Origin: Prevotella sp. CAG:732
Lineage (GTDB): Bacteria > Bacteroidota > Bacteroidia > Bacteroidales > Bacteroidaceae
Direction of reading: 5' to 3'
NCBI GenBank assembly: GCA_000436035.1
Contig: FR893233.1
Span: forward strand, 1-23,448
Length of the DNA stretch: 23,448 bases
The notes under the pieces are model-generated. The model ran no database searches. It was not told where the DNA came from and saw only the letters and a list, made by a program, of their open reading frames with translations. Positions 6,306 to 15,839 of this stretch are shown here, one piece after another; positions within the stretch are counted from its first letter, which is position 1, and each line of letters starts with the position of its first letter. The position numbers were made by a program, and so were the translations under genes.

Positions 6306-7481
6306 ATGATTATGGACAACCATTATGATATCAATACACTCGTCAGCAAGCTATTGACTGGCGAGATCAATGAAGAAGAGGGGGAGGCACTCTTGCAAAA
6401 GGCAGAGAACGACCCTTCGCTGAAAGACAAGATTGAGCAACTGATGAATGAGGATGACTTCATTCAGCGTTATCGCCTCTATCATTCAATAGATGCGGAG
6501 CAGGCTAAGAAAATCTTCTTCACCTCTATACAAGAGGAAGAGGAGCCTCATCCATCAGCCACATTTATATGGCTTCGCCGCATAGCCGTGGCAGCCTCCA
6601 TCGTCCTCGTCCTACTAGGCACTTGGATGTATTTCGGAAAACAAGAAGCCACGAAACCAGCTGTCATCACGGCAGAACTGCATCAAGCTATGGAGCGCAT
6701 AGAGCAAAACGGCATGAATGGTGCCACCCTCATCGTGGGTGGTAAGAAGATTGCGGTCAACAATGCACAAGCAGTTATTGCAAAAGCAGAGCAGCTAGAG
6801 AACGACAACGCGCTCTTCGGCTCTGAGGAAATCGTGGAAGGCTCACTGGTTACCAAGAAAGACAAGGAGTTCTGGATGGTATTGGACGATGGCACTTACG
6901 TACACCTTAATTATAATACAAAACTCGTCTATCCCAACCATTTCATAGGAAGCGAGCGCAAGGTGAAACTCATGGGAGAAGCCTACTTCGTTGTGGCACC
7001 TGATGCCAAGAAGCGACCATTTATCGTAGAGACCGCCAATGGTGACGTACACGACTACGGCACTGAGTTCAACGTCTGCACCACCAAGCAAGAAGGCATC
7101 ACCAGCGTAGTCTTGGTGAAAGGCAAGGTGGGTGTGAGCAGCAAGCACGGCAAGGAATATCTCTTGAAACCGGGCGAGAAAGCTGACTTGCAAGCTGGCA
7201 GGACACCCGACATCAACAAGGTGGACATCAACCTCTACACCTCTTGGAACACCGGCAACTTCTTCTTCGATGGTTGTACACTGGATGAGTTGATGGAAGT
7301 TATCTCCCACTGGCACAATATGAAGGTGGAGTTTGCCTCCGATGACATCCACGAGATGCACTTCACGGGTAGCATCGACAAATACGAGCCATTGACTCCT
7401 ACCCTCCACGCCATCGAGAACATCACCGGCTTGAAATTGAGCATCAGGAATGGCAATGTCATTCGTATCAGTCATGATTAG
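6306..7481 (+). CDS. FecR-type anti-sigma factor with DUF4974 domain
   Basis: The 391-residue inner-membrane signalling protein has a cytoplasmic N-terminal sigma-binding part (residues 1-87). One membrane segment follows at about 88-110 (ATFIWLRRIAVAASIVLVLL). The periplasmic FecR domain is at about 188-285 (DGTYVHLNYNTKLVYP, GEAYFVVAPDAKKRPFIVET, YGTEFNV), and a DUF4974/STN-like tail at about 318-388 (FFDGCTLDELMEVISHW). Such proteins hold an ECF sigma factor until a TonB-dependent receptor with an STN domain signals; the SusC encoded two genes downstream has one. ATG 6306 or 6312 are equally likely starts. It is the first gene of the plus-strand operon, behind an ECF-like promoter. Confidence 0.93.
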   Translation: MIMDNHYDINTLVSKLLTGEINEEEGEALLQKAENDPSLKDKIEQLMNEDDFIQRYRLYHSIDAEQAKKIFFTSIQEEEEPHPSATFIWLRRIAVAASIVLVLLGTWMYFGKQEATKPAVITAELHQAMERIEQNGMNGATLIVGGKKIAVNNAQAVIAKAEQLENDNALFGSEEIVEGSLVTKKDKEFWMVLDDGTYVHLNYNTKLVYPNHFIGSERKVKLMGEAYFVVAPDAKKRPFIVETANGDVHDYGTEFNVCTTKQEGITSVVLVKGKVGVSSKHGKEYLLKPGEKADLQAGRTPDINKVDINLYTSWNTGNFFFDGCTLDELMEVISHWHNMKVEFASDDIHEMHFTGSIDKYEPLTPTLHAIENITGLKLSIRNGNVIRISHD

Positions 7482-7543
7482 AATCACGTTAGAATACGAT
7501 TCAAACAGCGATAGAAAAGAATAACAACATAAAACAACATAAC

Positions 7544-9472
7544 ATGAAAAGATTCCTATCAATGATGGCACTTGCCTTGTTAGCTTGCATCGCAACAATG
7601 GCTGCCACGGTAAAGAAGACCCATCTGAAAGTACTCTATGTAGGTGGACATTCAGACATCGAGACTTTCGGAAATGACAATTATGATAAGGCAGAGAATG
7701 CCAAGAGCATCGTAGCTCGCACTGCCGCTTGGAAGAATTTCCTTGAGACTTATTTCACCACCGTGAAAGTGGTGCAAGGAGAGGAATACAATTACAAGAT
7801 GTCATACAACTACGACGTGACCATCATTGATGGAGACCCTAAACCATTGGAGCCTCGCCGCATGGTTTATCAGAATGGTAAGTTTGCCAAGATGATCTAT
7901 GCCAAGTATTTCCCAGAAGACTTTGACCGCCCAGTTATCACCATCGCCGATGAGAGCGAGACAACAGGCCGTCGTCTCGGTGTGAAGAACGACTGGTATT
8001 GTCTGTGCCTCTTGGGACATGCCTACAACATGAATACCAAGAATGCCATCTTCAAGGGACCTTACAAGGTAAAGTTGACTATGGTGGAGCGCCCTACCCC
8101 AGCTGGTGCCAAGGAATATGCAGAAATCACACATGAGCAACTTCCTTCCACCCTACCTATGTGGAAGGTACAGAATAAGGATTACCAAAACACCAAAGGT
8201 TACAAAGTAGGTATGGTAACTCGTGAATGGGGTTACCTCGACTCTCCTGACACTGAGATTATCTCTGGTGGCGAGAGTGCCAAGAGCTATGGAGCCATCT
8301 CCATCGGTCGCCATGCCAACTTCCTGCATTGGGGATTCTCAGCTTCTCCTGCCGACATGACTGAGGAAGCAAAGCCAGTATTCTTGAATGCCGTTGTATA
8401 TATCAGCAAGTTTGCTGGTCATCACATCATAGCACGTAAATTAAACGAAGGTATCTCTACACGTACCAGCGTAGATGAGCGAAAATATATTGTAAGTAAA
8501 GAAAACTACGAGACTTACAAGAGCATCATAGAAGAAAGCAATAAACAGATGAAACAGATGGCCGATTCCTTAAAGAAGGTAGAAGCTGCCGGTGGCAAAC
8601 TCTCTGACACAGAGAAATTATATGCACAAATGGGCGACAATCCTCAGCCTATACCAGAATACATTGACTATGTAAAGCAAAGAGCCGGTGACTTGTATGA
8701 GAAGTTCGGCACCAACGTAGATGAATATGTAAAATACTATACCGACAACCGTCCTTATTTCTACGGAAACCTCGATGACTATGAGGTAAAGCTGGACGAA
8801 GATGCCAAGAGCCTCTGCATCGCCAACAACGACAAGCGCATCCTAGACAAGGCCATCTCCATGTGGGAAAACAACCAAGACGTAGAGAAAGCCAAGCGCA
8901 TTCTTTATCACTATACCCTGTTGCGTTATGATAATGCCAAGCAGTGGCGCCAATGGTACAACAAGTACCAAAGTAAGCTTTTCTTCACAGAGAGCGGTGG
9001 TTGGTTGTGGCTCGTCAACGACTTGGATCCTAAGACACCAGGCAATGACTACAGTATCTTGAAATTCAATGAAGTCAGCGAAGTGGCTCCTATGGCAGAG
9101 AAAGCGAGCAAAGAAGACCCTGTTGCGTTTTCAACTTCCGTCATCAAGGAAAGCAATGAAGGAGAAATCACCATTCGTATGAAGATTTACCCTGATTATC
9201 ACATTTACTCAGTGGTAAGCGACCAGGACCCATATATCGAGACCAAGTATGAGCTCCAGACAGAAGGCGATGTCAAGTTAGCTGGTGACTTACAAAAACC
9301 AACAGGCAAATTGATGGCAGGCTCCAAGTCTGTCATCTATGAAGGTGAGCAAGTTCTTCGCCAAAAATTTACGGGTAAGAATGGTAGTATCACCATCAAC
9401 ATCACCTACCAAGCCTGCGATTCACACGCCTGCTTAATGCCAAAGACCAAGACCTTGAAAATCAGAATATAA
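7544..9472 (+). CDS. Exported ThuA-like/DsbD-alpha-like two-domain protein, paralogue A
   Basis: The 642-residue protein has a signal peptide (MKRFLSMMALALLACIATMA) with a probable type I cleavage near residue 21. Residues 26-292 form an alpha/beta domain (HLKVLYVGGHSDIE, YNYDVTIIDGD, NDWYCLCLLGHAYNM, GRHANFLHWGF, TEEAKPVFLNAVVYI) that I read as ThuA/class I glutamine amidotransferase-like. A helical middle part (about 310-505) carries FFTESGGWLWLVND. The C-terminal 115 residues (MKIYPDYHIYSVVSDQDPY, ITYQACDSHACLMP) match the DsbD-alpha immunoglobulin-like domain, with the redox cysteine pair at Cys625 and Cys630. There is no membrane DsbD-beta part, so electrons would come from a separate inner-membrane partner. 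It sits 62 bp after fecR and 36 bp before susC. Its substrate is unknown, and the ThuA assignment is less certain than the DsbD-alpha one. Confidence 0.8.
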   Translation: MKRFLSMMALALLACIATMAATVKKTHLKVLYVGGHSDIETFGNDNYDKAENAKSIVARTAAWKNFLETYFTTVKVVQGEEYNYKMSYNYDVTIIDGDPKPLEPRRMVYQNGKFAKMIYAKYFPEDFDRPVITIADESETTGRRLGVKNDWYCLCLLGHAYNMNTKNAIFKGPYKVKLTMVERPTPAGAKEYAEITHEQLPSTLPMWKVQNKDYQNTKGYKVGMVTREWGYLDSPDTEIISGGESAKSYGAISIGRHANFLHWGFSASPADMTEEAKPVFLNAVVYISKFAGHHIIARKLNEGISTRTSVDERKYIVSKENYETYKSIIEESNKQMKQMADSLKKVEAAGGKLSDTEKLYAQMGDNPQPIPEYIDYVKQRAGDLYEKFGTNVDEYVKYYTDNRPYFYGNLDDYEVKLDEDAKSLCIANNDKRILDKAISMWENNQDVEKAKRILYHYTLLRYDNAKQWRQWYNKYQSKLFFTESGGWLWLVNDLDPKTPGNDYSILKFNEVSEVAPMAEKASKEDPVAFSTSVIKESNEGEITIRMKIYPDYHIYSVVSDQDPYIETKYELQTEGDVKLAGDLQKPTGKLMAGSKSVIYEGEQVLRQKFTGKNGSITINITYQACDSHACLMPKTKTLKIRI

Positions 9473-9476
9473 TAAA

Positions 9477-9509
9477 ACAAGAGAGATTAATTTAATACAA
9501 GAGAGATTA
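9477..9509 (+). repeat. 13-bp direct repeat at the susC start
   Basis: ACAAGAGAGATTA occurs at 9477-9489 and 9497-9509, 20 bp apart, the second copy ending on the A of the susC ATG. GAGAGA may act as a weak ribosome-binding sequence. The duplication could be replication slippage. Confidence 0.45.
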
Positions 9510-12500
9510 TGGAACAAATGAAGAGATTGAAGCAAAACCTCCTCGCCACCTCTATCCTATTGAGTGCGGCCACCTATGGGGGAGTAATGCCAGCCATGGC
9601 ACAACAAACGCGTCAGAATGTGACCATCGTCAACAAGTCGATGACCGTGAAGCAGTTCTTTGCTGAGATAAAGAAGCAAACAGGGCTCAACTTCATCTAC
9701 AGCACCGACTTGGCTGCCAAGCTTCCTCGTGTAACCGTAAATGCCAACAATCGTCCTTTGCGTGAAGTCTTGGACGAGGTGATGCACAAGGTGAATTGCC
9801 GATACGAGATTGAGGGCAACATCGTTACCATCACACGCCGTATTGCAGGCGAGCGAGTACGCAACGTATCGGGTACAGTTACCGATGAGAGTGGCGAGCC
9901 ACTGATTGGCGTATCCGTTTGCATCGATGACAGTAAGGTATGCACCATCACCGACAGCAAGGGTTTCTACACCTTGAAGGTACCAGCCAATGCTTGTACT
10001 CTGAAATTCAGCTACCTCGGCATGAGCAACGCAGAGGTACATTTAGGCAATGGAAGAAATCCATTGAGCCGCTCTGTACAGATGAGCACTGACCACGAGC
10101 TGTCAGAAGTCGTTGTGACTGGTTATCAGGAAATCTCTCGTCCTAAAATGACAGGTTCCGTAACTACCATTACATCCTCTAAGTTGGATGAGCGTTACAC
10201 CACCAATATCATGAACAACTTGGAGGGTCGTGTGGCTGGTCTTTCTACCTACAATGGCAAGATGACCATCCGTGGTACTTCCTCTCTTTATGCAAAAACC
10301 ACTCCACTATTGGTTGTAGATGGTGTGCCTGTAGAGGGTAGCATCGAAGATCTCAACCCATACGACATCGAGAGCGTCAACGTACTGAAGGATGCCGCTG
10401 CCAACGCCATCTATGGTGCTCGTGCATCCAATGGTGTCATCATTGTCACTACCAAGAATGCCAAGAAAGCAGGCAAAATCGACATCGACTTCGCAGCCAA
10501 CTTGACCATCTACGAGAAGAAGAACGTAGATTATGCGGACAACTTCTACATGACTCCTACCCAGCAGGTAGATACCGAGGCCAACTATTGGGACTATTAC
10601 TTCTTCCATAATGACGGAGAAGTAACTGATCCTATCAAGAATGCAGAACAAGCCATCACCCAAGGAACACAAGCTGTCACCCCTATTCAATACGCTTATT
10701 ATCAACGTGTCAAGGGAGAAATCAGCGATGCAGAATTGCAAAGCCAACTGGACGCTCTCAAGAAGAATAATTATGCCAAGGATTATGCCGATGCAGTCTA
10801 TAAGCAGAGAGTAATGCAGCAGTATAACCTCTCTTTGCGTGGTCGTTCAGACAAGTTTACCAATAACTTGACCCTCAACTATAAGTACGACAACAGTGGA
10901 CTTATCAATCACTTCGCCAACCAGTTCAACGCCCAGTACAAGGGTTCTTACGAGGTTGCCAAGTGGCTCACTGCCTCATTCACTGTCAATGGCATTTATA
11001 GCAAGCAACGTGAGGCAGGTTACGACTACAATGGTTCATACGCCAACATTTGGGCACAACCAGCCTATATGCCATTCTACAATGCCGATGGCAGTGTGAA
11101 GGGACAGCATTATTGGTTTGATGGTGATGATTACATGAAGTTTGATTCTCCATTCGAGGATTTGAGCAGTAACCCTGTGGATGAGTTCTACAAGAATACC
11201 CAGACCACACGCCGTCAATACATGCGTTATCATGGCGACTTGCTCTTCAAGATTTATGACGGATTGACAGCCAATGCCCAATTCGTATATGAGACCAACC
11301 ACAACACCGTAGAGTGGATGGCAGAGCAAGATAGCCACGTGATGCGTACCATGCGTAATGCTTATTATTATCAAGCAGCAGATGGTACCATCAAGAACTA
11401 TGTGCCTACGAGTGGTGGTATGCTCAGCACCACCAATACTGATGGACGCTACTGGACAGCCCGTGGGCAGCTCAACTATAGCAAGACCTTTGGCAAACAT
11501 GACATCACTGCCATTGCTGGTTTGGAGTTCCGTGAGACTAAGTTGACTGGTTCTAAGGCTTTGATGCTAGGATATGATGACCAATTACAAACTAGCTCTA
11601 CCTACGCCATCGACTTGGGCACATTGAGCACAATGCGTTACTCCCCTTACTTCTTTGGAGCTTCAGGTGGTTATCCAGCTGACCAGTTTGTATTCAGACC
11701 ATATATTAGAAAGAATATGGGTGTGGTACAGGAGCAACATCACAAGTATGCCTCTGGCTACTTCAACCTTACCTATACTTACGACGAGAAGTATAACGTA
11801 TTTGGTTCCTTCCGTAAGGACTATGCTGATGTATATGGCTTGAATGCCAAATTCCGCGGCACCCCATTGTGGTCAGTGGGTGCAGGATGGTTGATTCACA
11901 ATGAGTCTTTCATGAAAGACATCAAGTGGGTAAACTTCCTGAAACTCCGTGCCAGCTATGGTGTAACTGGTAACATCTACCAAGGTGCAACCAGTTATAT
12001 GACAGCTACATCAGGAGAACTCAATCGATATACCAACTTGCCATACGGCACCATCGAAAGTCCTGCCAACCCTAACTTGAAGTGGGAGCAGAGCCGTACT
12101 ACGAACATCGGTATCGACTTCGGACTGTTGGACAACCGTCTTCGTGGTTCCATCGACTATTATAATAAGGTGGGTAAAGACATCTTCTCCAACCGTACCC
12201 TCGACCCAACCACAGGTTTCTCATCCATGTTTGTCAATATGGCATCCATGCGCAACCGTGGTATCGAGTTACAGGTAACCTACGATTGGTTGAGAGCAGC
12301 CACTCGCAAGGGATGGTCATGGACTACCAACTTCACCATGTCTCACAACAAGAATGTTGTGACAAGCGTGGAGAACCCATCCACAAGAGCCTACCAACTT
12401 ACAAGCAACCCATACGTAGAAGGTTATCCTTCTAGTGCCCTCTGGTCTTACCGCTTTGCTGGCATCAGTGACCAAGAAGGAGAAAAAGGGCAAACTCTTT

Positions 12501-13048
12501 GGTACATTGAGGATGGCGGTAAATCACACAACGCATCATCCAGAAGCACTAGCATCATGGAATATTCTGGGCAAAGCGAACCAAAAGTTATCATGGGTAT
12601 GGACAATAGCGTGAGATGGAATGGTTTCTCATTCAGCATCCTTATGGCATACTATGGTGGACACAAGATGAGAGCATTAACTGAAAGTGAAACTTTTGCA
12701 GTGCCTACTACCGCCATTAATAGCTACTTCTTGAATGCATGGACTCCTGAGAATCCAACCAATACCCCAGGTATCGGTCGCTATTCTTCAAACTCACTAG
12801 GTTCAGAACCTAGCTACTCTGACATCTCCATCCACCATGCAGACTTCTTGAAGATACGTAACATCGTGTTTGGCTATGACTTCCCACAACAGTGGATCAA
12901 ACATCTGGGTATGAACCGCCTGAACTTGCGATTCCAGATTGATAACCCTAAATATCTATGGGTGGCCAATGATGTACACGTAGATCCAGAGACCTTGGGC
13001 TTACGTAATCCAAGTTCCTTCATCTTCGGATTGAACATCAACTTCTAA
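9509..13048 (+). CDS. SusC/RagA-type TonB-dependent outer-membrane receptor with STN signalling domain
   Basis: The 1179-residue protein has a signal peptide ending near AMAQQ (residue 32). An STN domain follows at about 43-110 (VKQFFAEIKKQTGLNFIYS), then a carboxypeptidase regulatory-like domain at about 118-195 (GTVTDESGEPLIGVSV). The TonB-box/plug entry LSEVVVTGY is at about 198-206, and the plug contains VDGVPVEGSIEDLNPYDIES and the YGARASNGVIIVTTK signature. The rest is a 22-strand-type barrel ending in the expected terminal phenylalanine (FIFGLNINF). STN domains talk to FecR proteins, so it is both importer and sensor. It pairs with the SusD lipoprotein downstream. No sequence feature tells the ligand; gene neighbours suggest something linked to thiol chemistry or peptides rather than a glycan, as no glycoside hydrolase is present. 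Confidence 0.96.
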   Translation: MEQMKRLKQNLLATSILLSAATYGGVMPAMAQQTRQNVTIVNKSMTVKQFFAEIKKQTGLNFIYSTDLAAKLPRVTVNANNRPLREVLDEVMHKVNCRYEIEGNIVTITRRIAGERVRNVSGTVTDESGEPLIGVSVCIDDSKVCTITDSKGFYTLKVPANACTLKFSYLGMSNAEVHLGNGRNPLSRSVQMSTDHELSEVVVTGYQEISRPKMTGSVTTITSSKLDERYTTNIMNNLEGRVAGLSTYNGKMTIRGTSSLYAKTTPLLVVDGVPVEGSIEDLNPYDIESVNVLKDAAANAIYGARASNGVIIVTTKNAKKAGKIDIDFAANLTIYEKKNVDYADNFYMTPTQQVDTEANYWDYYFFHNDGEVTDPIKNAEQAITQGTQAVTPIQYAYYQRVKGEISDAELQSQLDALKKNNYAKDYADAVYKQRVMQQYNLSLRGRSDKFTNNLTLNYKYDNSGLINHFANQFNAQYKGSYEVAKWLTASFTVNGIYSKQREAGYDYNGSYANIWAQPAYMPFYNADGSVKGQHYWFDGDDYMKFDSPFEDLSSNPVDEFYKNTQTTRRQYMRYHGDLLFKIYDGLTANAQFVYETNHNTVEWMAEQDSHVMRTMRNAYYYQAADGTIKNYVPTSGGMLSTTNTDGRYWTARGQLNYSKTFGKHDITAIAGLEFRETKLTGSKALMLGYDDQLQTSSTYAIDLGTLSTMRYSPYFFGASGGYPADQFVFRPYIRKNMGVVQEQHHKYASGYFNLTYTYDEKYNVFGSFRKDYADVYGLNAKFRGTPLWSVGAGWLIHNESFMKDIKWVNFLKLRASYGVTGNIYQGATSYMTATSGELNRYTNLPYGTIESPANPNLKWEQSRTTNIGIDFGLLDNRLRGSIDYYNKVGKDIFSNRTLDPTTGFSSMFVNMASMRNRGIELQVTYDWLRAATRKGWSWTTNFTMSHNKNVVTSVENPSTRAYQLTSNPYVEGYPSSALWSYRFAGISDQEGEKGQTLWYIEDGGKSHNASSRSTSIMEYSGQSEPKVIMGMDNSVRWNGFSFSILMAYYGGHKMRALTESETFAVPTTAINSYFLNAWTPENPTNTPGIGRYSSNSLGSEPSYSDISIHHADFLKIRNIVFGYDFPQQWIKHLGMNRLNLRFQIDNPKYLWVANDVHVDPETLGLRNPSSFIFGLNINF

Positions 13049-13095
13049 GCGTGTGATTAAAGAGGATAATTATGATTAATAAAAGAACAAGAATC

Positions 13096-14541
13096 ATGAA
13101 GAAAATAATATATAGCTTATTGGCTGTGGCAGCACTGACGTTATCATCTTGTGAAGACTTCACCGACCTACAGCCTAAAGGCAAGAACTTGCTGACAACT
13201 ACCGACCAATTGGAAATGCTGCTCAACGCAGAGGTGAGCAGTTGCAGCTCAGATATGAGACAGATGGCTGGCGATATGATATATACCTATAGCAACATTG
13301 CAACCACTATCAGTCAACCAGTCAAAACTCGTGGAGTGATTATATGGACTTACGATGAAGCTAGCATGGACAAGATGGCAGAGCTAACTGCCAACGATGG
13401 AGACTACAGTACTTTCTATGGCTATATCGGCACCATATCAAACCCTATTTTAACCAAAATAGACGAGGCATCAGGCTCAGAAGCTGCCAAGAAACAGATT
13501 AAGTGCGAGGCACTTGCCTTGAGAGCTTATTCTTTCTATATGCTGATCAACAAGTTTGCCAAAGCTTACGATCCATCAACAGCAGCCAATACCCCCGGTA
13601 TCATCTTGATGACTGAGGACAAAGACATCCAAACACCTCAGCCAAAGAGCACGGTAGAGGAAGTCTATACCCAAATTCTCAAAGACATCAATGAAGCCAT
13701 CGACCTCGGAGGTCTTCCTGACGTTGCTGTCAACAAGATGCGCCTCTGCAAACCAGCCGCTTACGCCATCAAGGCTTTGACTTTGCTCAATATGCAAAAA
13801 TGGGATGAGGCTGAAGAAGCTGCTAAGCAAGCTTTGGCTATCAATGGCGCTGTCAACGACTATAACAATGCCTATCAAGGAACAGCTCAAGGTTACTTAG
13901 CTGGTGGAACTTATCCTATCATCAACAGAGGACAGAAAGGAACAGACGAAGACTATTTCTATGATAATTCCTTCGAGTTCTACAACTGCTATACCCCTGA
14001 GACCATGGCAAATTTTGAAGATGGACATGCCTATAAGGAAAAGATGAGCTGTGCAAATATGACATACGACTATATGATGGATGCAAGTGAAAGCATATTG
14101 GGCGAGCCAGGCTTTAACATCACTTGCGACCTCAACTCTCGTTGGAATGATGGTGGTTTGCGTTCTACCCAGATGTATCTTGCCATAGCTGAGTGTGAGG
14201 CCCACAAGGGTAACTTCGACACCGCCATGGAATACCTTGACAAGGTTCGCATCAACCGCATCGACCCAGCTAAGTATCAGCCTCTCAAGGGTACTGTCTC
14301 TACAGAAAAAGATGCCATCGCTCACGTGAAGCAAGTTACCTTGAATGAAGATATCTACTCTTCATTCATCTTCATCGACAAGAAACGTTGGAACCAGTTG
14401 GACGGATGGAAACAAAGCTATAGCCGCACATTGGCAGGCAAGACTTATACCATCACCCCAGACAGCAAGATGTGGATATTCCCATTCCCAATGAGCGTGA
14501 TGAACAACAACGACAAGATCACCCAGAATTACAACGAATAA
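13096..14541 (+). CDS. SusD/RagB family nutrient-binding outer-membrane lipoprotein
   Basis: From ATG 13096 the protein has 481 residues with a lipoprotein signal MKKIIYSLLAVAALTLSSC, the lipidated cysteine being Cys19. An in-frame ATG at 13072, preceded by AGAGGA, is an alternative start adding 8 residues. SusD landmarks are CEALALRAYSFYMLINKFAKAY, the following YDPSTAANTPGIILMTE, and VEEVYTQILKDINEAIDLGG, then TPR-like helices (NMQKWDEAEEAAKQALAI) and the C-terminal IFPFPMSVMNNND. SusD proteins sit on the cell surface as a lid on their SusC channel and bind the ligand. At 481 residues it is at the short end of the family. It lies 47 bp after susC and 14 bp before the thioredoxin gene. Confidence 0.94.
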   Translation: MKKIIYSLLAVAALTLSSCEDFTDLQPKGKNLLTTTDQLEMLLNAEVSSCSSDMRQMAGDMIYTYSNIATTISQPVKTRGVIIWTYDEASMDKMAELTANDGDYSTFYGYIGTISNPILTKIDEASGSEAAKKQIKCEALALRAYSFYMLINKFAKAYDPSTAANTPGIILMTEDKDIQTPQPKSTVEEVYTQILKDINEAIDLGGLPDVAVNKMRLCKPAAYAIKALTLLNMQKWDEAEEAAKQALAINGAVNDYNNAYQGTAQGYLAGGTYPIINRGQKGTDEDYFYDNSFEFYNCYTPETMANFEDGHAYKEKMSCANMTYDYMMDASESILGEPGFNITCDLNSRWNDGGLRSTQMYLAIAECEAHKGNFDTAMEYLDKVRINRIDPAKYQPLKGTVSTEKDAIAHVKQVTLNEDIYSSFIFIDKKRWNQLDGWKQSYSRTLAGKTYTITPDSKMWIFPFPMSVMNNNDKITQNYNE

Positions 14542-14555
14542 ACAAGCATATAGCA

Positions 14556-15707
14556 ATGAAGAAGAGTATATTGATTTCAGCAGCAGCAGCCTTAACTCTG
14601 CAAATCGCAGCACAAGGCAAATATACCATCAATGGCAATCTGCAAAACGCAGAGGGGCAGAAGATATACCTCTCTGTTGGAGATTTTGGCAACACAGAAA
14701 TCGACAGCACTGTTGTTGCCAATGGTAAGTTCACCTTTCAAGGTGAGATGCAAGGGCCTTTTGAAAGTGGCTCTTTGTTTATGGGCGACCTCAATGACTA
14801 CAGAAACGTAAAGTCTTGGGGCATTGCCATCGAACCTATGACCATCACAGTATCTGGTGATGCCAACAACAAAGAATCTGTTGTCATCAAAGGTGGAAAA
14901 GCACAGGAGGAACTCGACAGAATGACCAAAAAAATGGCTGTTTTTGAGAAACCTCTCCGAGCACTCAATGACGCTTACTATGCCCAGCAGACGAAAGAAG
15001 GAAGAGATTCCATCGACAAATTGCAAGAGCCATACCGTAAGCAATACCAAGAGTTTACCAAAAACTATATCCAAACACACACCGACTCTTACTATGCTAC
15101 CCAATATCTCTCCATGGACATGGGCAGCATGACATACGAGGACATCAAGGCTGCATGGGATAAGCTATCACCTGATGTTCAGAAATATGGAGTCAACGCC
15201 AAGGCCATTAAAAGTGAATTGGAAGTATTGGCAAAGGTACGCCCTGGCAAGCCAGCCCCAGACTTCACTGCTAACGACATCAACGGAAAGCCATTCACTC
15301 TTTCTTCATTAAAAGGCAAGGTTGTTATCCTTGATTTTTGGGCAAGTTGGTGTGTACCATGTCGCAAGAGCAACCCTCACATGCGTGAGCTGTATGCCAA
15401 GTACCATAAGAAGGGACTTGATATGGTATATGTCTCTGACGATGACAGCAATCCTGCAAAATGGAAGACTGCCGTGGAAAAAGACCAATTGGTGGGCGAT
15501 GGTTTCCATCATGTGCTCCGTGGATTAAAGATGGATCCAGTCAAGAGAACCTTTGACAAGACTAACGATATCTCCGACAAGTATGCCATCCATTTCTTGC
15601 CAACCAAGTACTTAATAGACAAGAAAGGCAACATCGTTTGCAAAATCAACGAGGGCGAAGATGCCAAGCTTGATGCAGAGATAGAAAGATTATTGAATAG
15701 CAAATAA
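14556..15707 (+). CDS. Exported TlpA-like thioredoxin with N-terminal DUF4369 domain
   Basis: The 383-residue protein begins with a cleavable signal peptide (MKKSILISAAAALTLQIAAQ). A DUF4369 beta-domain follows at about 22-115 (YTINGNLQNAEGQKIYLS, STVVANGKFTFQGEM), then a helical linker, and a TlpA/ResA-type thioredoxin domain at about 229-383. The redox motif is WASWCVPCR (Cys266, Cys269), and the cis-proline region is FLPTKYLID (Pro349). Such periplasmic proteins reduce disulfides and are often encoded beside SusC/SusD pairs in Bacteroidetes. It is the last gene of the operon, followed by a two-way terminator. It may exchange electrons with the DsbD-alpha-like domains of the two neighbouring ThuA-like proteins; that is inference. 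ATG 14556 gives a clean signal peptide, while earlier in-frame codons overlap susD. Confidence 0.94.
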   Translation: MKKSILISAAAALTLQIAAQGKYTINGNLQNAEGQKIYLSVGDFGNTEIDSTVVANGKFTFQGEMQGPFESGSLFMGDLNDYRNVKSWGIAIEPMTITVSGDANNKESVVIKGGKAQEELDRMTKKMAVFEKPLRALNDAYYAQQTKEGRDSIDKLQEPYRKQYQEFTKNYIQTHTDSYYATQYLSMDMGSMTYEDIKAAWDKLSPDVQKYGVNAKAIKSELEVLAKVRPGKPAPDFTANDINGKPFTLSSLKGKVVILDFWASWCVPCRKSNPHMRELYAKYHKKGLDMVYVSDDDSNPAKWKTAVEKDQLVGDGFHHVLRGLKMDPVKRTFDKTNDISDKYAIHFLPTKYLIDKKGNIVCKINEGEDAKLDAEIERLLNSK

Positions 15708-15739
15708 TAAATCTCTCTCAATAACATCATTAATGATTG

Positions 15740-15778
15740 AAAAAGCCGAGGGGCTCGTGATGAGTCTCTCGGCTTTTT
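15740..15778. terminator. Bidirectional intrinsic terminator between the redox operon and paralogue B
   Basis: A 17-bp stem (15740-15756 with 15762-15778, two G.T wobbles) has the loop GTGAT and is flanked by A5 and T5, so it ends transcription in both directions. Its core CTCGTGATGAG is shared with the terminator at 19353-19393. Confidence 0.88.
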
Positions 15779-15839
15779 ATTTTCTTGTCACAGCAACATG
15801 CTGAGTCGTTATTTCACGTTATTCATTTTTACAATCACC

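Noticed and set aside
7544..7606. Lipoprotein reading of paralogue A (LLAC at residues 12-15)
   Set aside because: The -2 residue is poor and the residues after the cysteine stay hydrophobic. Cleavage after AxA near residue 21 and the type I signal of paralogue B fit better.
9509..14541. Polysaccharide utilisation locus
   Set aside because: SusC/SusD are present, but no glycoside hydrolase, lyase, esterase or surface glycan-binding gene is found in the window. The neighbours are redox proteins.
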